Below, piece after piece: positions 22,338 to 32,682 of a stretch of DNA of 64,000 bases. The stretch lies in contig CM076951.1 in assembly GCA_039566865.1 (NCBI GenBank), positions 12,843,484-12,907,483 of the forward strand. Reading direction: 5' to 3'. The stretch comes from Aurelia coerulea. Lineage: Eukaryota; Cnidaria; Scyphozoa; Semaeostomeae; Ulmaridae. The number at the start of each line of letters is the position of its first letter. Within the stretch, counting starts at the first letter, position 1. The notes under the pieces were generated by a model that saw nothing but the letters and a program-made list of their open reading frames with translations, was not told the origin of the DNA and did no database searches. The translations under genes were made by a program, and so were the position numbers.

Positions 22338-23036
22338 ATGGAAGACATTGTGAAAAGGCTACTTGAACCAATCCAGAAGTCAATATCCAAGCTAGCAACT
22401 GCTGAATACTTGGACTCAAAGATCTCTGAGCTGCAGAATAACATAAAGATTAAATTTGATGAGCAAAATGAGAAAATCCAGACAATTGAAGCCAGGACGG
22501 ACGAGTTGGAGGGAACCGTCACCTTTCTGCAGAACTCACTGGAATTGCAAAGTCGCCATATCAATGACCTTGAACAATATGGCAGAAGGCTCTGCCTTCG
22601 ATTTCTTGGAATTCCTATGGCTGACAATGAAACATCAAATGATGTTTTGCAGAAAGTGTAAAATGAAATTGGAAAGTTGGGTGTTTTCCTTCCTGATGCA
22701 GCCTATGATAGAGCACATCGAATAGGAACAGTCCAGGTTAAAAATGGCCAAAAACAACAAGCGGTCATCGTTAGATTTACAGGTTGGTCATCGCGTACGC
22801 AAGTTTATCGAGCAAGGGAAAAAGGGAAAGGTGTTAAGATCAAAATTCGCCTACATTTAACCAGGAAGCGATTGGAATTATTAACTGAATGCTCAGACTT
22901 TATGGAGCACGAGGGACTTGGTGAATATTTCATCTATGCTGATGTAAATGGTCGCCTCGCTGTTATGGACAGTAACAAGAAGTCCCATTTTTTAAACACA
23001 AAACATGAATTTGATGAAATCATGGCAAAATATTGA
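22338..23036 (+). pseudogene. L1-like ORF1 protein (Transposase_22 type), one nonsense codon
   Basis: A 232-codon frame starts at 22338 and is broken only by TAA at 22659-22661. An N-terminal heptad-rich coiled coil (about residues 10-85, ISELQNNIKIKFDEQNEKIQ region) leads to an RRM-like part (YGRRLCLRFLGIP ... AYDRAHRIG ... AVIVRFTGWSSRTQVYRARE) and a C-terminal domain with TRKRLELLTECSDF. This order is the ORF1p layout of L1-clade LINEs, an RNA-binding chaperone. No endonuclease or reverse transcriptase follows downstream, so either ORF2 was lost or this is an ORF1-only (half-L1-like) family. An 11-residue acidic stretch precedes it in another frame. Confidence 0.85.
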
Positions 23037-24280
23037 AAATTTATGATAGAATGACCTACTTGTGTTCTTAGGAACCCATTCACATCCAGCGACGCCAGGA
23101 CGGTTAGGTTTGAACTTTCATGTTTGTTTTCTCTGTTTATATATCTATTTTGTTTGTATTTTGTTTAGAGTCAGGGCTCTCATAAAAATGGTAAATAATA
23201 GCATTACAACTGGGCTGATCTTCCAACTTCTTCATGCAGGTAACCCATGGGCTCTGAAATGCCTATAGGCTTGTGTGAATGGCGTGCAGGGATCAACAAC
23301 TTTATTCTGCAGGCCAGCAGGTCAAGTAATCTGCGGGTCAAACACGAAAGCAAACATGCGGTCACCACCAGGGCCAAGGGCTCAGTGGGCTCCAGACATG
23401 GCATGATAAAGCTGGAAATGTATTGCTTACGTCAAGCACATCCTGTAATGGAATGGGTTTAGACAAGGTTTAGATAACAGTACAACAAATTATCGTCATC
23501 TGATTGACAGAAATAGTCAAGCCAAATCGTATCATCTGCACTCGCGATGAGGATTGCATCTCTATCTCCGAGTCTTTAGGCAGGAACTAGGCCCCATTAA
23601 AATCGAGAACTCTCGGACGAATTGGAGAGTTGAATGACTATGTTTGAATTAGTCTCCCTACCTACTTTCAGTTTTAGATTATGTTCAAATTATTATCATT
23701 TGATTTTGGGAGCCACCGAATCGAGATTAAGAATGTCTCCTCCCCCTGCAAATACTTACAAGGCACATTGTCTAGAATTGAGAAATGAATAATCAAATGT
23801 GCTGAATAATAGTTAGTTCATGTATCCTCGCAACGTTATCAACCAAATTTATCAACCAAATTTATCAACCAATTTTATCAAACAATATGAAGAGAATTTC
23901 CAAATCCATCTAAAATGTTCCAGCAACTCAACCATTGAAATTAATGAATCAGTCGCGATTCGCAATCATTCAACATAGATTCCTTGTCTTCGTTCAATAT
24001 TTTCAATCTGATGTTTATACTTTCACTTCATCATCCAATTCAGTGCGGAAAACTGAGACTCATGTAATCAATCTATACGCCCACTGCATTTTTAGATTGG
24101 CTTTGTTCACGATTTGAACAGCAGGACATTCTTTGGCACAAAGCATTTCAATGCCACGCACGAATATGGATCCCATGATTGAAAGATATTGAAACAAAAG
24201 CTTGTGAAAACATTTGAAAAATATTGTGATGGTCCAAGCAGAGATCAAAATCATCTAAGGGATTGGCCTTTGACCATTTG
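23037..24280. other. Non-coding stretch with short repeats
   Basis: Contains the left member of a ~90-bp inverted pair (23293-23383) and a short tandem run of a 15-bp unit (AACCAAATTTATC, 23841-23884). No gene was recognised. Confidence 0.4.
23293..23390. repeat. ~95-bp inverted repeat, left arm
   Basis: Starts CAACTTTATTCTGCAGGCCA and pairs in inverted orientation with 24322-24412 with only a few differences. The pair encloses about 930 bp. The arms read as part of a Gln/Thr-rich frame on the right copy, so they may be a duplicated gene fragment rather than transposon ends. Confidence 0.7.
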
Positions 24281-24285
24281 ACAGC

Positions 24286-24900
24286 CTAAAATACCAAACA
24301 CAACACATAACATCTTTGTATTCGGCCCTTGGCCCTGGTGGTGACCCACATGTTTGCTTTCGTGTTTGACCCGCAGATTACTTGACCTGCTGGCCTGCAG
24401 AATAAAGTCGTTGGTTCATTCGTTTTGAAGAGGAGAGTGGAGAATGTTTGGTTCTGCTCTGATGTCGATGATTGTGCAATAGCTTTCTGTTCATTTGTTG
24501 TGATGTTCAACGGGGAAATATTTTGTTCATGCTCGTTTGGGGTTTGGACAAGCCGTTTATTCAAAAGTTGTTGAACCTAAGTACGTTGCGGGTGGTTCAA
24601 ATAATAAGGATGGATTGGCGTTTGGCTGGTGGATGATTGAGTTAAAACTTCTTGAGACTGGGTACCTTGCGTGTAGTTCACATGATAAGGTTGGGTTGGT
24701 GTTGTGTTTGTGGATAATGGAGTTAAAACTTCTTGAGGCTGGGAAGCTTGCATGTAGTTCACATAGTAAGGTTCGATTGGTGTTTGGCTGGCGGATAATG
24801 GAGTTTGAAGCCGTTCGGTCAGAATATCTTGCACGTGACGGGATACTTGCATAAATGAAACATGTTGTTGTTTTTGCTGTTGCTCTAGTTGACTGAAGTT
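24286..24900 (-). pseudogene. Gln/Thr-rich repeat-protein fragment with 27-residue repeats
   Basis: On the minus strand a frame contains about three 27-residue units of the form PYYVNYMQASQPQEVLTPLS, built on an 81-bp DNA tandem repeat (about 24575-24835) and preceded by LEQQQKQQHVSFMQ. The frame stops at 24577-24579 and continues in register with VQQLLNKRLVQTPNEHEQN toward 24286. Periodicity of 81 bp with codon-phase conservation suggests a coding origin. I do not recognise the protein. It abuts the CCCACGC array and may be a gene fragment carried by that element. Confidence 0.45.
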
Positions 24901-24904
24901 TCTA

Positions 24905-25105
24905 GAGTGTGCTACATTTGCGTGGGTCGTGAGTCGTGGGTAAATTTGCGTGGGGTCGTTGGTCTTTTTTGGAAATAATTTTGCGTGAGTAGTCTTAATT
25001 GTTTGCGTGGGTATCTGGTTTTTCGTGGGTCCAGCTTTTTGTTGCGTGAGTGGCACATTTCGCGTGGGTAATCCATTTTGCGTGAGTCTAACTACAGCAT
25101 TGACT
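24905..25105. repeat. CCCACGC array, solo end of an array-ended element
   Basis: The border GAGTGTGCTACATTTGCGTG and following units match, unit for unit, the right arm of the complete element at 29205-30416 (shared blocks GGTCCAGCTTTT, GAGTGGCACATTTC, GGTAATCCATTTTGCGTGAG, ACTACAGCATTGACTA). Here only one end is found; the partner end is not seen within the following 1.5 kb. Confidence 0.8.
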
Positions 25106-25453
25106 ATTCATTCAAAGCTTGTTGCTCTGTGCATTCTAAAATAAAATGTTATCACAGGGATACTGACAATTTTTAACATTGCATAACCGTGAACCTTATC
25201 ATAATTCAGCAGTAGGGTATTCCAACCACATGACAGGGCAAATAACAACAAAAAACAAGTTTCATTCTGTTACAAACAAATTTCATCGAACAAAAACAAA
25301 CAAAACGGTGATAATGCAACGATTAAAGGGCAAGGCCGTGTCTTGGATATGAAGTTGAGTCTGCTAAGATTTCTTCCCGTCAAATCAACCCCTCAAGCCG
25401 GCCCAGCATACAAATTACAACATACATACGAGAAGAGCTCTCGTAGGTACCTA

Positions 25454-26360
25454 GAGTGGTGTCGCCCTGGTCCGTCCAGTCTTCAGAAAAGGAAGATTTT
25501 CCGCGAGGTCAAAGAAGTTTTGGAGAGGAACTCACCTTAAATAGGCTTCTCAACTCGTGCTACAAACCTCACAGTGAGATCTGTATCATCCGTTTCCTTT
25601 TTGTCATGCTGGAACCACACAAATACGGACATGTCTTGAACGCCTAAATTAGGCCGTAGCGCCCTGGTCAGACCGCGGCAGAATTGATTGTTTTAGTACA
25701 TCAAAAACTTTTCAAGCCGTTCACCAGTTTACCACAGTATCATTTCATTTCCCAGAAGACCGGAAAGTTACAAAACAAATTCTAATTTTATTGAAAATGA
25801 TTTCAAAATATTGTTGATTTCAATCCCGCTTTTAACTCTCTTATCCTTGACCTCAGTCACCTCTAAAGCACATTATGCATCAACAGCCTACAGAACTAAA
25901 GGGTTTCACTTCACGGTGTGGACACACCTGGGCGCCATTATGTCAGTTACAGTGCTCTTCCAAAATGAGCCGTAGGTCTGACAATTTGTGTGCGATTCTT
26001 GAGATTTCTTTGGATATGAAACCAGAAGAGTTGGAGGAAACTTTCCTGAAGCCAATTCTGTTTTAGCTGTAAGATATACCGAGAAGCGACACAAAATAGA
26101 CATGGTATGTGGAAACGTCAAGGGAAAGGGAATTGTACTTACACCTTCGCTGCAGGTAGGTCAACTTCAAAACTTTATTGTAGCTCTTCTGAGCAACGCA
26201 AAGCAGCGAAATAGAAAAAATATCAAAGAGATGACATCAGCAAACAACTTTCGCGCTTTTTGGAAAAGCTAGGCTCAAGCTCCCTTTGATTTCAAAGTAT
26301 TATGCAAGGCGGTTGCACAACCCGGAATCCATTAGTGGACGGACCAGGGCGACGCTACTC
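25454..26360. mobile_element. TA-flanked MITE (907 bp)
   Basis: Inverted ends of about 25 bp share GTCGCCCTGGTCCGTCCA, preceded by GAGT plus four variable bases, and are flanked by TA (25452-25453 and 26361-26362). A related block CGCCCTGGTCAGACCG sits inside near 25661. No transposase frame. TA duplication fits a Tc1/mariner-type mobiliser; the superfamily is inferred. Confidence 0.72.
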
Positions 26361-26550
26361 TACCCAAAACTTATCGATCCTGTTGCTTAATTTAACTAGG
26401 CTTATGTTAGATGTGGAACAAACCAACTAGCAATCTCAGTGATTATTGCTACTGAGCAGCTTGCTAACAAAAATACACATTGTACAATAGATTTGAATAC
26501 CATTTGAACAATGTTTTGGCTTTCAAGCAGATAAGACTTTCATTAAGACG

Positions 26551-26925
26551 AGGCTTTAGCATGGTAAAAAGGCTCATGGAGACCGAATTTCTTCTCATGA
26601 CATCGATTTTCTGAATCTACGGCCCAAAATTGATCAAATTCCTTTGCTTTGAAATATGTGATCAAAACATCATTTTTCGTGAAAATGAGGCTTTAACATA
26701 AAGAGAGGCTCACAACAATCGAATTTCTTTGTCTAACATCGATTTTTGGAATCGACGCCCTATAATTGACCAAAATGGTCCACTTTGGAATATCTAACTG
26801 AGAAACTCATTTTTCCCGAAGATGAGGCTTTAACGTGAAATAGAGGCTGAATTGGACCGAATTTCTCCATATAACATCGATTTTTGGCATCAGCGCCCCA
26901 AAATTGACCAAAGACACACAATCTC
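26551..26925. repeat. 137-bp tandem repeat, about 2.7 units
   Basis: AGGCTTTARC recurs at 26551, 26688 and 26825, exactly 137 bp apart; each unit contains ACATCGATTTT, a GAATC/GGCATC block and AAATTGA(T/C)CAAA. The units are diverged (roughly three quarters identical by eye). Confidence 0.8.
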
Positions 26926-27084
26926 ATAAATTCCCTCCTCGGGTGACGATTACCCCCCATCCACGCCTGGTCTAAATCTATTAGCAGATGGACATTTTTT
27001 AAATTTGCAATGAGCAATTTACAATTAGTGATTAAGAAATATTTGAGCTTCAAATTTGGCCAGGTCTATAACGCAGACCTCGCA

Positions 27085-27260
27085 TACCACGCGGACCTCC
27101 GATGCAATGGTCCGCGGTCCGCGTTTTCGGTTTTCAAATAGGCCAAAACCTAAACCGCGGACCTTATGTCCGCGGATTTGAAAGTCCGTGTTTTTGGTGT
27201 ATAACAAAGCGAAACCTAAACCGCGGACTTAAAGTCCGCGGATATAAAATACCTGCGTTG
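27085..27260. repeat. Tandem dyads with CCGCGGAC palindromes
   Basis: Two ~69-bp units each hold AACCTAAACCGCGGAC followed by a palindromic partner GTCCGCGGAT, then a GTTTT-G-rich spacer; further copies of GGTCCGCGG and CGCGGACC lie at the left edge. Each unit can fold into a short GC-rich hairpin. No frame of interest. Confidence 0.7.
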
Positions 27261-27407
27261 TTGGTTTTAAACCTATTCTACAAAACTCCGAGTTTAAAAC
27301 ACGTCAATCTTTACTTTTTCATTATTGAAATTGCAAATTACAAAAGTTTCTTATCTTTTTAAATTTAGGTATGGTTGTTTCTTAACTTTCGAAAAATTGG
27401 GCCTCAC

Positions 27408-27421
27408 GGGGGGGGGGGGGG
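27408..27421. repeat. G14 homopolymer tract
   Basis: An uninterrupted run of 14 G followed by AGGGG, a site prone to slippage and quadruplex formation. It is near the left end of the truncated TTAA MITE but outside its border. Confidence 0.6.
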
Positions 27422-27534
27422 AGGGGTTACTTCGCCTACGAAAATACGGGGACGTGCCACTGGAAAATCTGAAAAGCCACCCTGTCCCCGAGTAATTCCC
27501 GAAAATTATACCTTGCCCTGGAGTAAAACTTTAA

Positions 27535-28120
27535 CCCTACCTGGGCTCTTTTTATTCACTCCTCACCTGGGCAGGGGCCATTATGGCCCCCCCTAATTAT
27601 TTCCAGAACCGATAGAGTTATGAAGATGTAACTTTTTACACAGTATCAACAATCTATTGTGATTCTAATTAGGTAATTAAAACTTAATTAGTCACTTGAC
27701 TTGTTGCTAGGCAACTAGATATGTTGTGACCAGTCTGCAATAAGGTTATGTATTGAAACTGCAATAATGTCCTATATTTTAGCGAAAACAAAGTTTATTC
27801 TTAAAAATGGTTAAAAATCTTGTACAACATCATATTTTCTCATGAAATAACATGTTAATTTTTAATTGTTTACACACCTGTTCAAACAATGACGTCATAA
27901 ATATCTATGACGTCATACGTCTAAAAAACTATAAACATAAAGGAAAATTAACAAACCATACATCATATGAAAGCTCGCAATGAGAGCAATTCAATGACAC
28001 CAATTAAAACAAAATTGAACAAGAATTCGCTAAACTAGAAGCAATTTAGTGTTTTCCTTTGTGACATCTCTCCAAATAAGGGCATTCAGCGGTCACATGA
28101 CTCATTTGACTTGCTACAAG
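27535..28120. mobile_element. piggyBac-like TTAA MITE, right end missing
   Basis: TTAA (27531-27534) is followed by CCCTACCTGGG and a GGCCATTATGGCCCCCCC hairpin. The interior follows that of the complete copy at 40685-41576: GTTGCTAGGCAAC, two TGACGTCATA blocks, then CTCTCCAAATA and GGTCACATGA. Sequence similarity fades near 28120 without a terminal TTAA, so the right end is lost. Confidence 0.7.
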
Positions 28121-28830
28121 TCTCAGTATAAATCGCAGACAGTGCCAAGGCCTCAGATGAGAGGGTTCTAAATGAAGGAGTCAGAAGGAGGAAGAGAAAC
28201 TGAGACTTGTGACCCTTGTCAATTCATAATTGGATCTTGTTTGCATGAACTGAACAATAGGATCAGTCAAGGGGGTTCAAATGAATTAATACTTTACGGA
28301 AATTCTTTTTGTCCTGTCCCTAAAGTTACTCTATGTACAAATATGACAGCAGGTTCCTTGATATAATGCAACTGATTAATCATGTGTTTCTGTTTCGATC
28401 AATCATGGACAACTATAATTCAAGTAAGAATTAAGGTATTACTCCAAGAGCTAAAGAGATCATTCAGACACAAACTAATGTTAGACAATTATGGTAGGGT
28501 ACTAATAGATTAGACAAAACCAATCATCAAGAGGGCGGGGTCAAAGAGAAATTGTGACGACAAGGAAGCTGATGAGCATACTACACCTGAGAAGTTTAGA
28601 AATGTGAGAAATGACGATTTTGAAGATAGTAATGCGGGTTCGAAAGGGGATGGAACAGAGGAATATCCACATTTGATTGATGATTCCAACACAGAGGATC
28701 CATTATGGGCAGAACAGTCTCGCTTTCAGAGCTCGACCTAAAGAATAGAAACAAAGAGGACATTGAAAATGGCCACTGGATTGACAACATGATTGTAACT
28801 GTTTGCATTCGCTTGATGGGCCACCTAGAT
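28121..28830. other. Stretch without a recognisable gene
   Basis: No domain, intron pattern or repeat was recognised; the reading frames are short. Confidence 0.35.
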
Positions 28831-28831
28831 C

Positions 28832-29045
28832 CATGTTTTAATAAAAAGGCGCCATGTTTTAATAAATAGGCACCATATTCTAATAAATGGGCACTATGTT
28901 TTATTAGAGAGGCACACTATTTTATTAGAGAGGCACCATGCTTTAATAGAGAGGCACCATGTTTTAATAAAGAGGCACCATGTTTTAATAAATAAGCACC
29001 ATGTTTTAATAAAGAGGCACCATGTTTTAATACATAAGCACCATG
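28832..29045. repeat. 21-bp minisatellite, about ten units
   Basis: Units of the form AGGCACCATGTTTTAATAAA repeat head to tail with scattered substitutions. The minus-strand frame WCLFIKT... is only the translation of this repeat. Confidence 0.9.
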
Positions 29046-29168
29046 AAAACAAACAACGCTGCATTCTACATTGAAACAATAGGCTGAATTTTGGCGGTGT
29101 TGTCATTTAAAATATTTGTACAAGTTAAAAAGTTTCAGAATAATATCTAAGCTACAAAAAGAAAACTA

Positions 29169-30976
29169 CCGGGTGCGCCAAAATAAACTATGCACGTTTG
29201 GCAGGAGTGTGCTAAATTGCGTGGGTTGCGTGGGTGCGTGGGTCAGAAAATTTGCGTGGGTCGTGGGTCGTGAGTCGTGAGTCGTGAGGCAGTTGAATAT
29301 TTTTGAACAATTTTCTCTTTTGGCAACTAAAATAGGCCCACCTTTTTCGACGAGCGGGAAAAATGGGTCTATTTTCAAAACGTGTACTAAATCGGAATAT
29401 GAAAGGCTAAATGGCTAAAAAATTAATGGACTTACATTTCCCAACTATTCTCTTTTCAATAAAATCACAGTCTTTGCCTTTTATCGCCAGCAATCCCGTT
29501 CCCGCAACGAATATAAAACTACGGTCAAAATGCTGTGATCCACCATCGTTACGACTTGCAAGTCAGTGATCGAATTTGATAATAACAATCAAATAAAGAT
29601 GTTTGAAGTATGTTTACTCCAATTTACTGGTTACCAGACAGCAACTGCAGTAATAGAAAACCCGTTTTCTCATTTTAGACAGAAAAAAAACGTGGCAAGA
29701 TGAATATAAGTGCGAAAATTTTAAGCAATTCAAAGCTTCGTTCAATTTGAATGATGGCTGAATTCTCAGTAGGCCCACATTACCTCACCTTGTAAAAAAA
29801 TTAAGAAAAAAAAGAACAATTGCGTCAATGACTTCGAAATTAACGTTATTTCATTTGTAAAAGACTAAACTCTCACCTCATGGTCATTAAATTGACCAGA
29901 AAAATAAAACAACAGTGGCAGGAGAAAGTTTTCCTGGGCTTTGAAATTCTTGCACAATAGGCCGTTCAGTAAAGTTATTTTATAAAACCAGTGGAGATAC
30001 ATCTAAGACGAATGTTTTAATGTGAAAACAGTTTATTATGCAGACATTAAAAGAAAAAAATCCAGCCTTTCTTGCATTTAACGAGGAAGGATATTTCTAG
30101 CGAAAAGCTCAGTAGACCCACTTTACCCCGTACAACCATATTACCCCACCCTACCCTAGTCAATGCTGTAGTTAGACTCACGCAAAATGGATTACCCACG
30201 TGAAATGTGCCACTCACGCAACGAAAAGCTGGACCCACGCAAAACCGGATACCCACGCAAAAAAATTTCACCCACGCAAGACTACACACGCAAAATTATC
30301 TCCAAAAAAGACCCACAACCCACGCAAATTTACCCACGACCCACGACTCACGACCCATGACCCACGCAAATTTTGTGACCCACGCACCCACGCAACCCAC
30401 GCAATTTAGCACACTCTTTGGCAGGCCACAATAAATCTTACTCTCAACCGATTTTGATGATTTATGATTTAATCGTTAGCAGAAAGTCTGCATTAGATAC
30501 TAGGATTTTTTTGCAATTTTTTCATTTTCAATTTTTAGAGCTAGAAGCGAGTTTCCTAAAATTTTAATTTTCGAAAACACTGAAAACGATAAAAAAACAG
30601 TGATCAAGTTTTCTAAATAATCGACATGAATGGACAAAGAGAGAACTTGTTTGTTGTGATTCGCAAATTAGAAATTGACCAATTGTAAACCGCTACTAAA
30701 CCCCCAAATCCCCCTGAAACGTTTTTTCTTTGTTCATTCATGTTGAATCTTTAAAATTTGATCGACCTTTTTTGATCATTTTTAATGTTTTCGAAAACGA
30801 ACATTTTAAGAAACTCGCTTCTAGCTCTAAAAACTGAAAACCGAAAAATTTGCAAAAAGTACTAGAATCTAATTCAGGCTTTCTGCTACAGATTAAGTCA
30901 TAAATCATCAAAATCGGTCCAGTTTACGATTTATTGTGGCCTGCCAAACGTGCATAGTTTATTTTGGCACACCCGG
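29169..30976. mobile_element. Mariner-type palindromic MITE hosting another element
   Basis: Inverted ends CCGGGTG(C/T)GCCAAAATAAAC are flanked by TA (29167-29168 and 30977-30978). Arms continue for about 200 bp (30425-30590 pairs with about 30780-30945). The left arm is split after GTTTGGCAG by the 1212-bp array-ended element at 29205-30416. Without that insert the MITE would be 588 bp. Confidence 0.9.
29205..30416. mobile_element. Array-ended element with CCCACGC iterons, 8-bp TSD (1212 bp)
   Basis: Inverted ends start GAGTGTGCTAAATTGCGTGG and are flanked by TTTGGCAG on both sides (29197-29204 and 30417-30424); the interrupted MITE arm reads through once the insert and one 8-bp copy are removed. 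The right arm (30160-30416) is an array of some sixteen CCCACGC or CTCACGC motifs separated by 2-15 nt; the left arm keeps only the outer part of the array (to about 29290). The middle, 29290-30160, has no recognisable gene. An 8-bp duplication fits hAT- or Merlin-type mobilisers but the ends look like neither. Confidence 0.88.
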
Positions 30977-31149
30977 TAGTTACAATAATATTAAAAAACA
31001 CTGAAAACGATAACACTAATATTATATATACAAATAATATTAAGATTACCCACGATAATATTAGACGATAAGAACAATAATATTATATATACAAAAACCA
31101 ATAATTTACAGTATAATACAGTAAACTACAGTGAATAAATTAAAATGCA

Positions 31150-31590
31150 AATGAAAGCTACATAGTCCAACTTATTAGAGCAGATTTTTGAAAGCACCAA
31201 GGGAGGAAGCTGATTTACTAGCTTTATCCAGGCTGTTCCAAAGGGTGGTTCCTCTGTAGGAGAAAGATTTCTGACCTGTTTTAGTTTTATGTAATGGTTT
31301 TATATAATGTTTAGATTCAGATCTGTCGATGGCAGATTCCGTTCATTACTGTAGGAGCATCTTGTGAACAAGGAGGACAAATAATCTGGAGCCAGCGAAT
31401 TTAAGGACTCATGCACAAGCGAAGCTGATTCTTTGAAAATAAGCTGCTTGACTGTTGCTCATGCAAGACTGTCGATCAGAGGCATTGTGGATGTATCATA
31501 TTTGCTATTTGTTACAATTCTGGCTGCCCTATTTTGTACCTCTTGCAGCATGTTAATGTTAGTATCAGTAATTTAGAGAAGTGTTGCTAC
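31150..31590 (-). pseudogene. LINE reverse-transcriptase C-terminal fragment
   Basis: On the minus strand a decayed frame reads LQEVQNRAARIVTNSKYDT, then a TGA in place of Trp, ATVKQLIFKES, LAPDYLSSLF and, near the end, RGTTLWNSLDKASKSASSLG. This is the conserved thumb/C-terminal region of CR1/RTX-type non-LTR retrotransposons. The RT core is missing; the copy is old. Confidence 0.75.
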
Positions 31591-31641
31591 CTTCTGTCCT
31601 AGAACTGCACGTACACGCATTTTTTATGAGAAACACAACTC

Positions 31642-31902
31642 TCAAATCGCTAAGAATCTCCCGGGCTGGGAAACATAACTAAATATACTATAGATCTTAA
31701 TAAAGGAAATCCTTGCGATATTTCTATCCTTGCAACAACACATATTTAAAAAAGTAACACTTTTGTCCACTATGGCGGGGTATAGCTGTGGGCTATTCTC
31801 ATCAGCTAAATTTCTTTGTGACCATGCAGCACACTTTGGTTCATTTGTTACATCATATGAATCCTTTTGGTAACAAACACTTCTCAAAAAATTCGGCATC
31901 AT
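31642..31902 (-). other. Open frame next to the zinc-ribbon exon, unassigned
   Basis: An 86-codon minus-strand frame containing NEPKCAAWSQRNLADENS and several Cys. It follows the 31945 donor by 42 bp, without a clear acceptor. It may be a coding remnant or chance. Confidence 0.25.
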
Positions 31903-31944
31903 TGCAGTATTTTACGTGGGATTAACTATGGCTTGAATACTTAC

Positions 31945-32115
31945 ACGGTCAAATAATTTATCTTTAATATATGTTTCCTTCATTGTTGAAGCATGCCTCT
32001 CAATTGCAGGCCAGTCTTTCTCTTTGGTAGGAAATGGGGTTTTACAGGCAGTGCACTGCTTTGCTCGTAGCCCCACATTTGCATTGCAGACACTACAGAT
32101 ATTGTACCCATCACG
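31945..32115 (-). CDS. Zinc-ribbon-like internal exon (57 codons)
   Basis: A minus-strand exon of exactly 57 codons lies between an acceptor ending TTATTTTGAAG and a GTAAGT donor, phase 0 at both ends. It encodes RDGYNICSVCNANVGL then RAKQCTACKTPFPTKEKDW: two C-x2-C pairs 12-13 residues apart, the pattern of a zinc ribbon, followed by a helical Lys-rich tail. Neighbouring exons were not found. It may belong to a transposon-derived gene of the KDZ/DUF6589 kind or to a host gene in which most exons lie elsewhere. Confidence 0.5.
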
Positions 32116-32268
32116 CTTCAAAATAACAAAAGAAAAAAAAACAGGGTAACTTATGAAGATTGAACGGAAGTCGGTATTACAGCTTGCCTTACCATTGAAG
32201 CAAAGCAGTGAGATGAAAAATTTGCAGAGTGCCTCATAGAGACAGATGAAGTGGACAATTATCTTCAA

Positions 32269-32651
32269 TTATTCCTAACAATTGCTTTCTTAAAAAAAAA
32301 ATTTTCTCACATTCCCAAATCTAGCTTGCATACCAGTAATGGATTTCACAAGGATTGTAAGACCAAATTTATGCCATCCTTGCGACTCACTCAGTTCTTT
32401 TCATCATAAGGAAAACCAGTTAACTTCCAATAAATAGACCTTTCAGCTATTCCGCAATAGAGCCTGGATCAAGTGATGTTATTTTACATTTACGTGCGAG
32501 ATTTTCGATGGAATGGTCTTAGAGCTTCCATCACTATTGTGCAGATTCGAAAATTTTACAAAAATGTATAGAATTATTCGATTTGGGTCCTTTTTGATTA
32601 CAAAGTCCACTTTGTAATCTAAGAAGGGGCTTCGATGTCAGTCAGTCAGTC

Positions 32652-32682
<31 letters not shown>

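Noticed and set aside
28894..29106. Open frame with WCLFIKT repeats
   Set aside because: Translation of the 21-bp minisatellite.
30200..30434. Open frames rich in THA/PTH
   Set aside because: Translation of the CCCACGC array of the iteron element.
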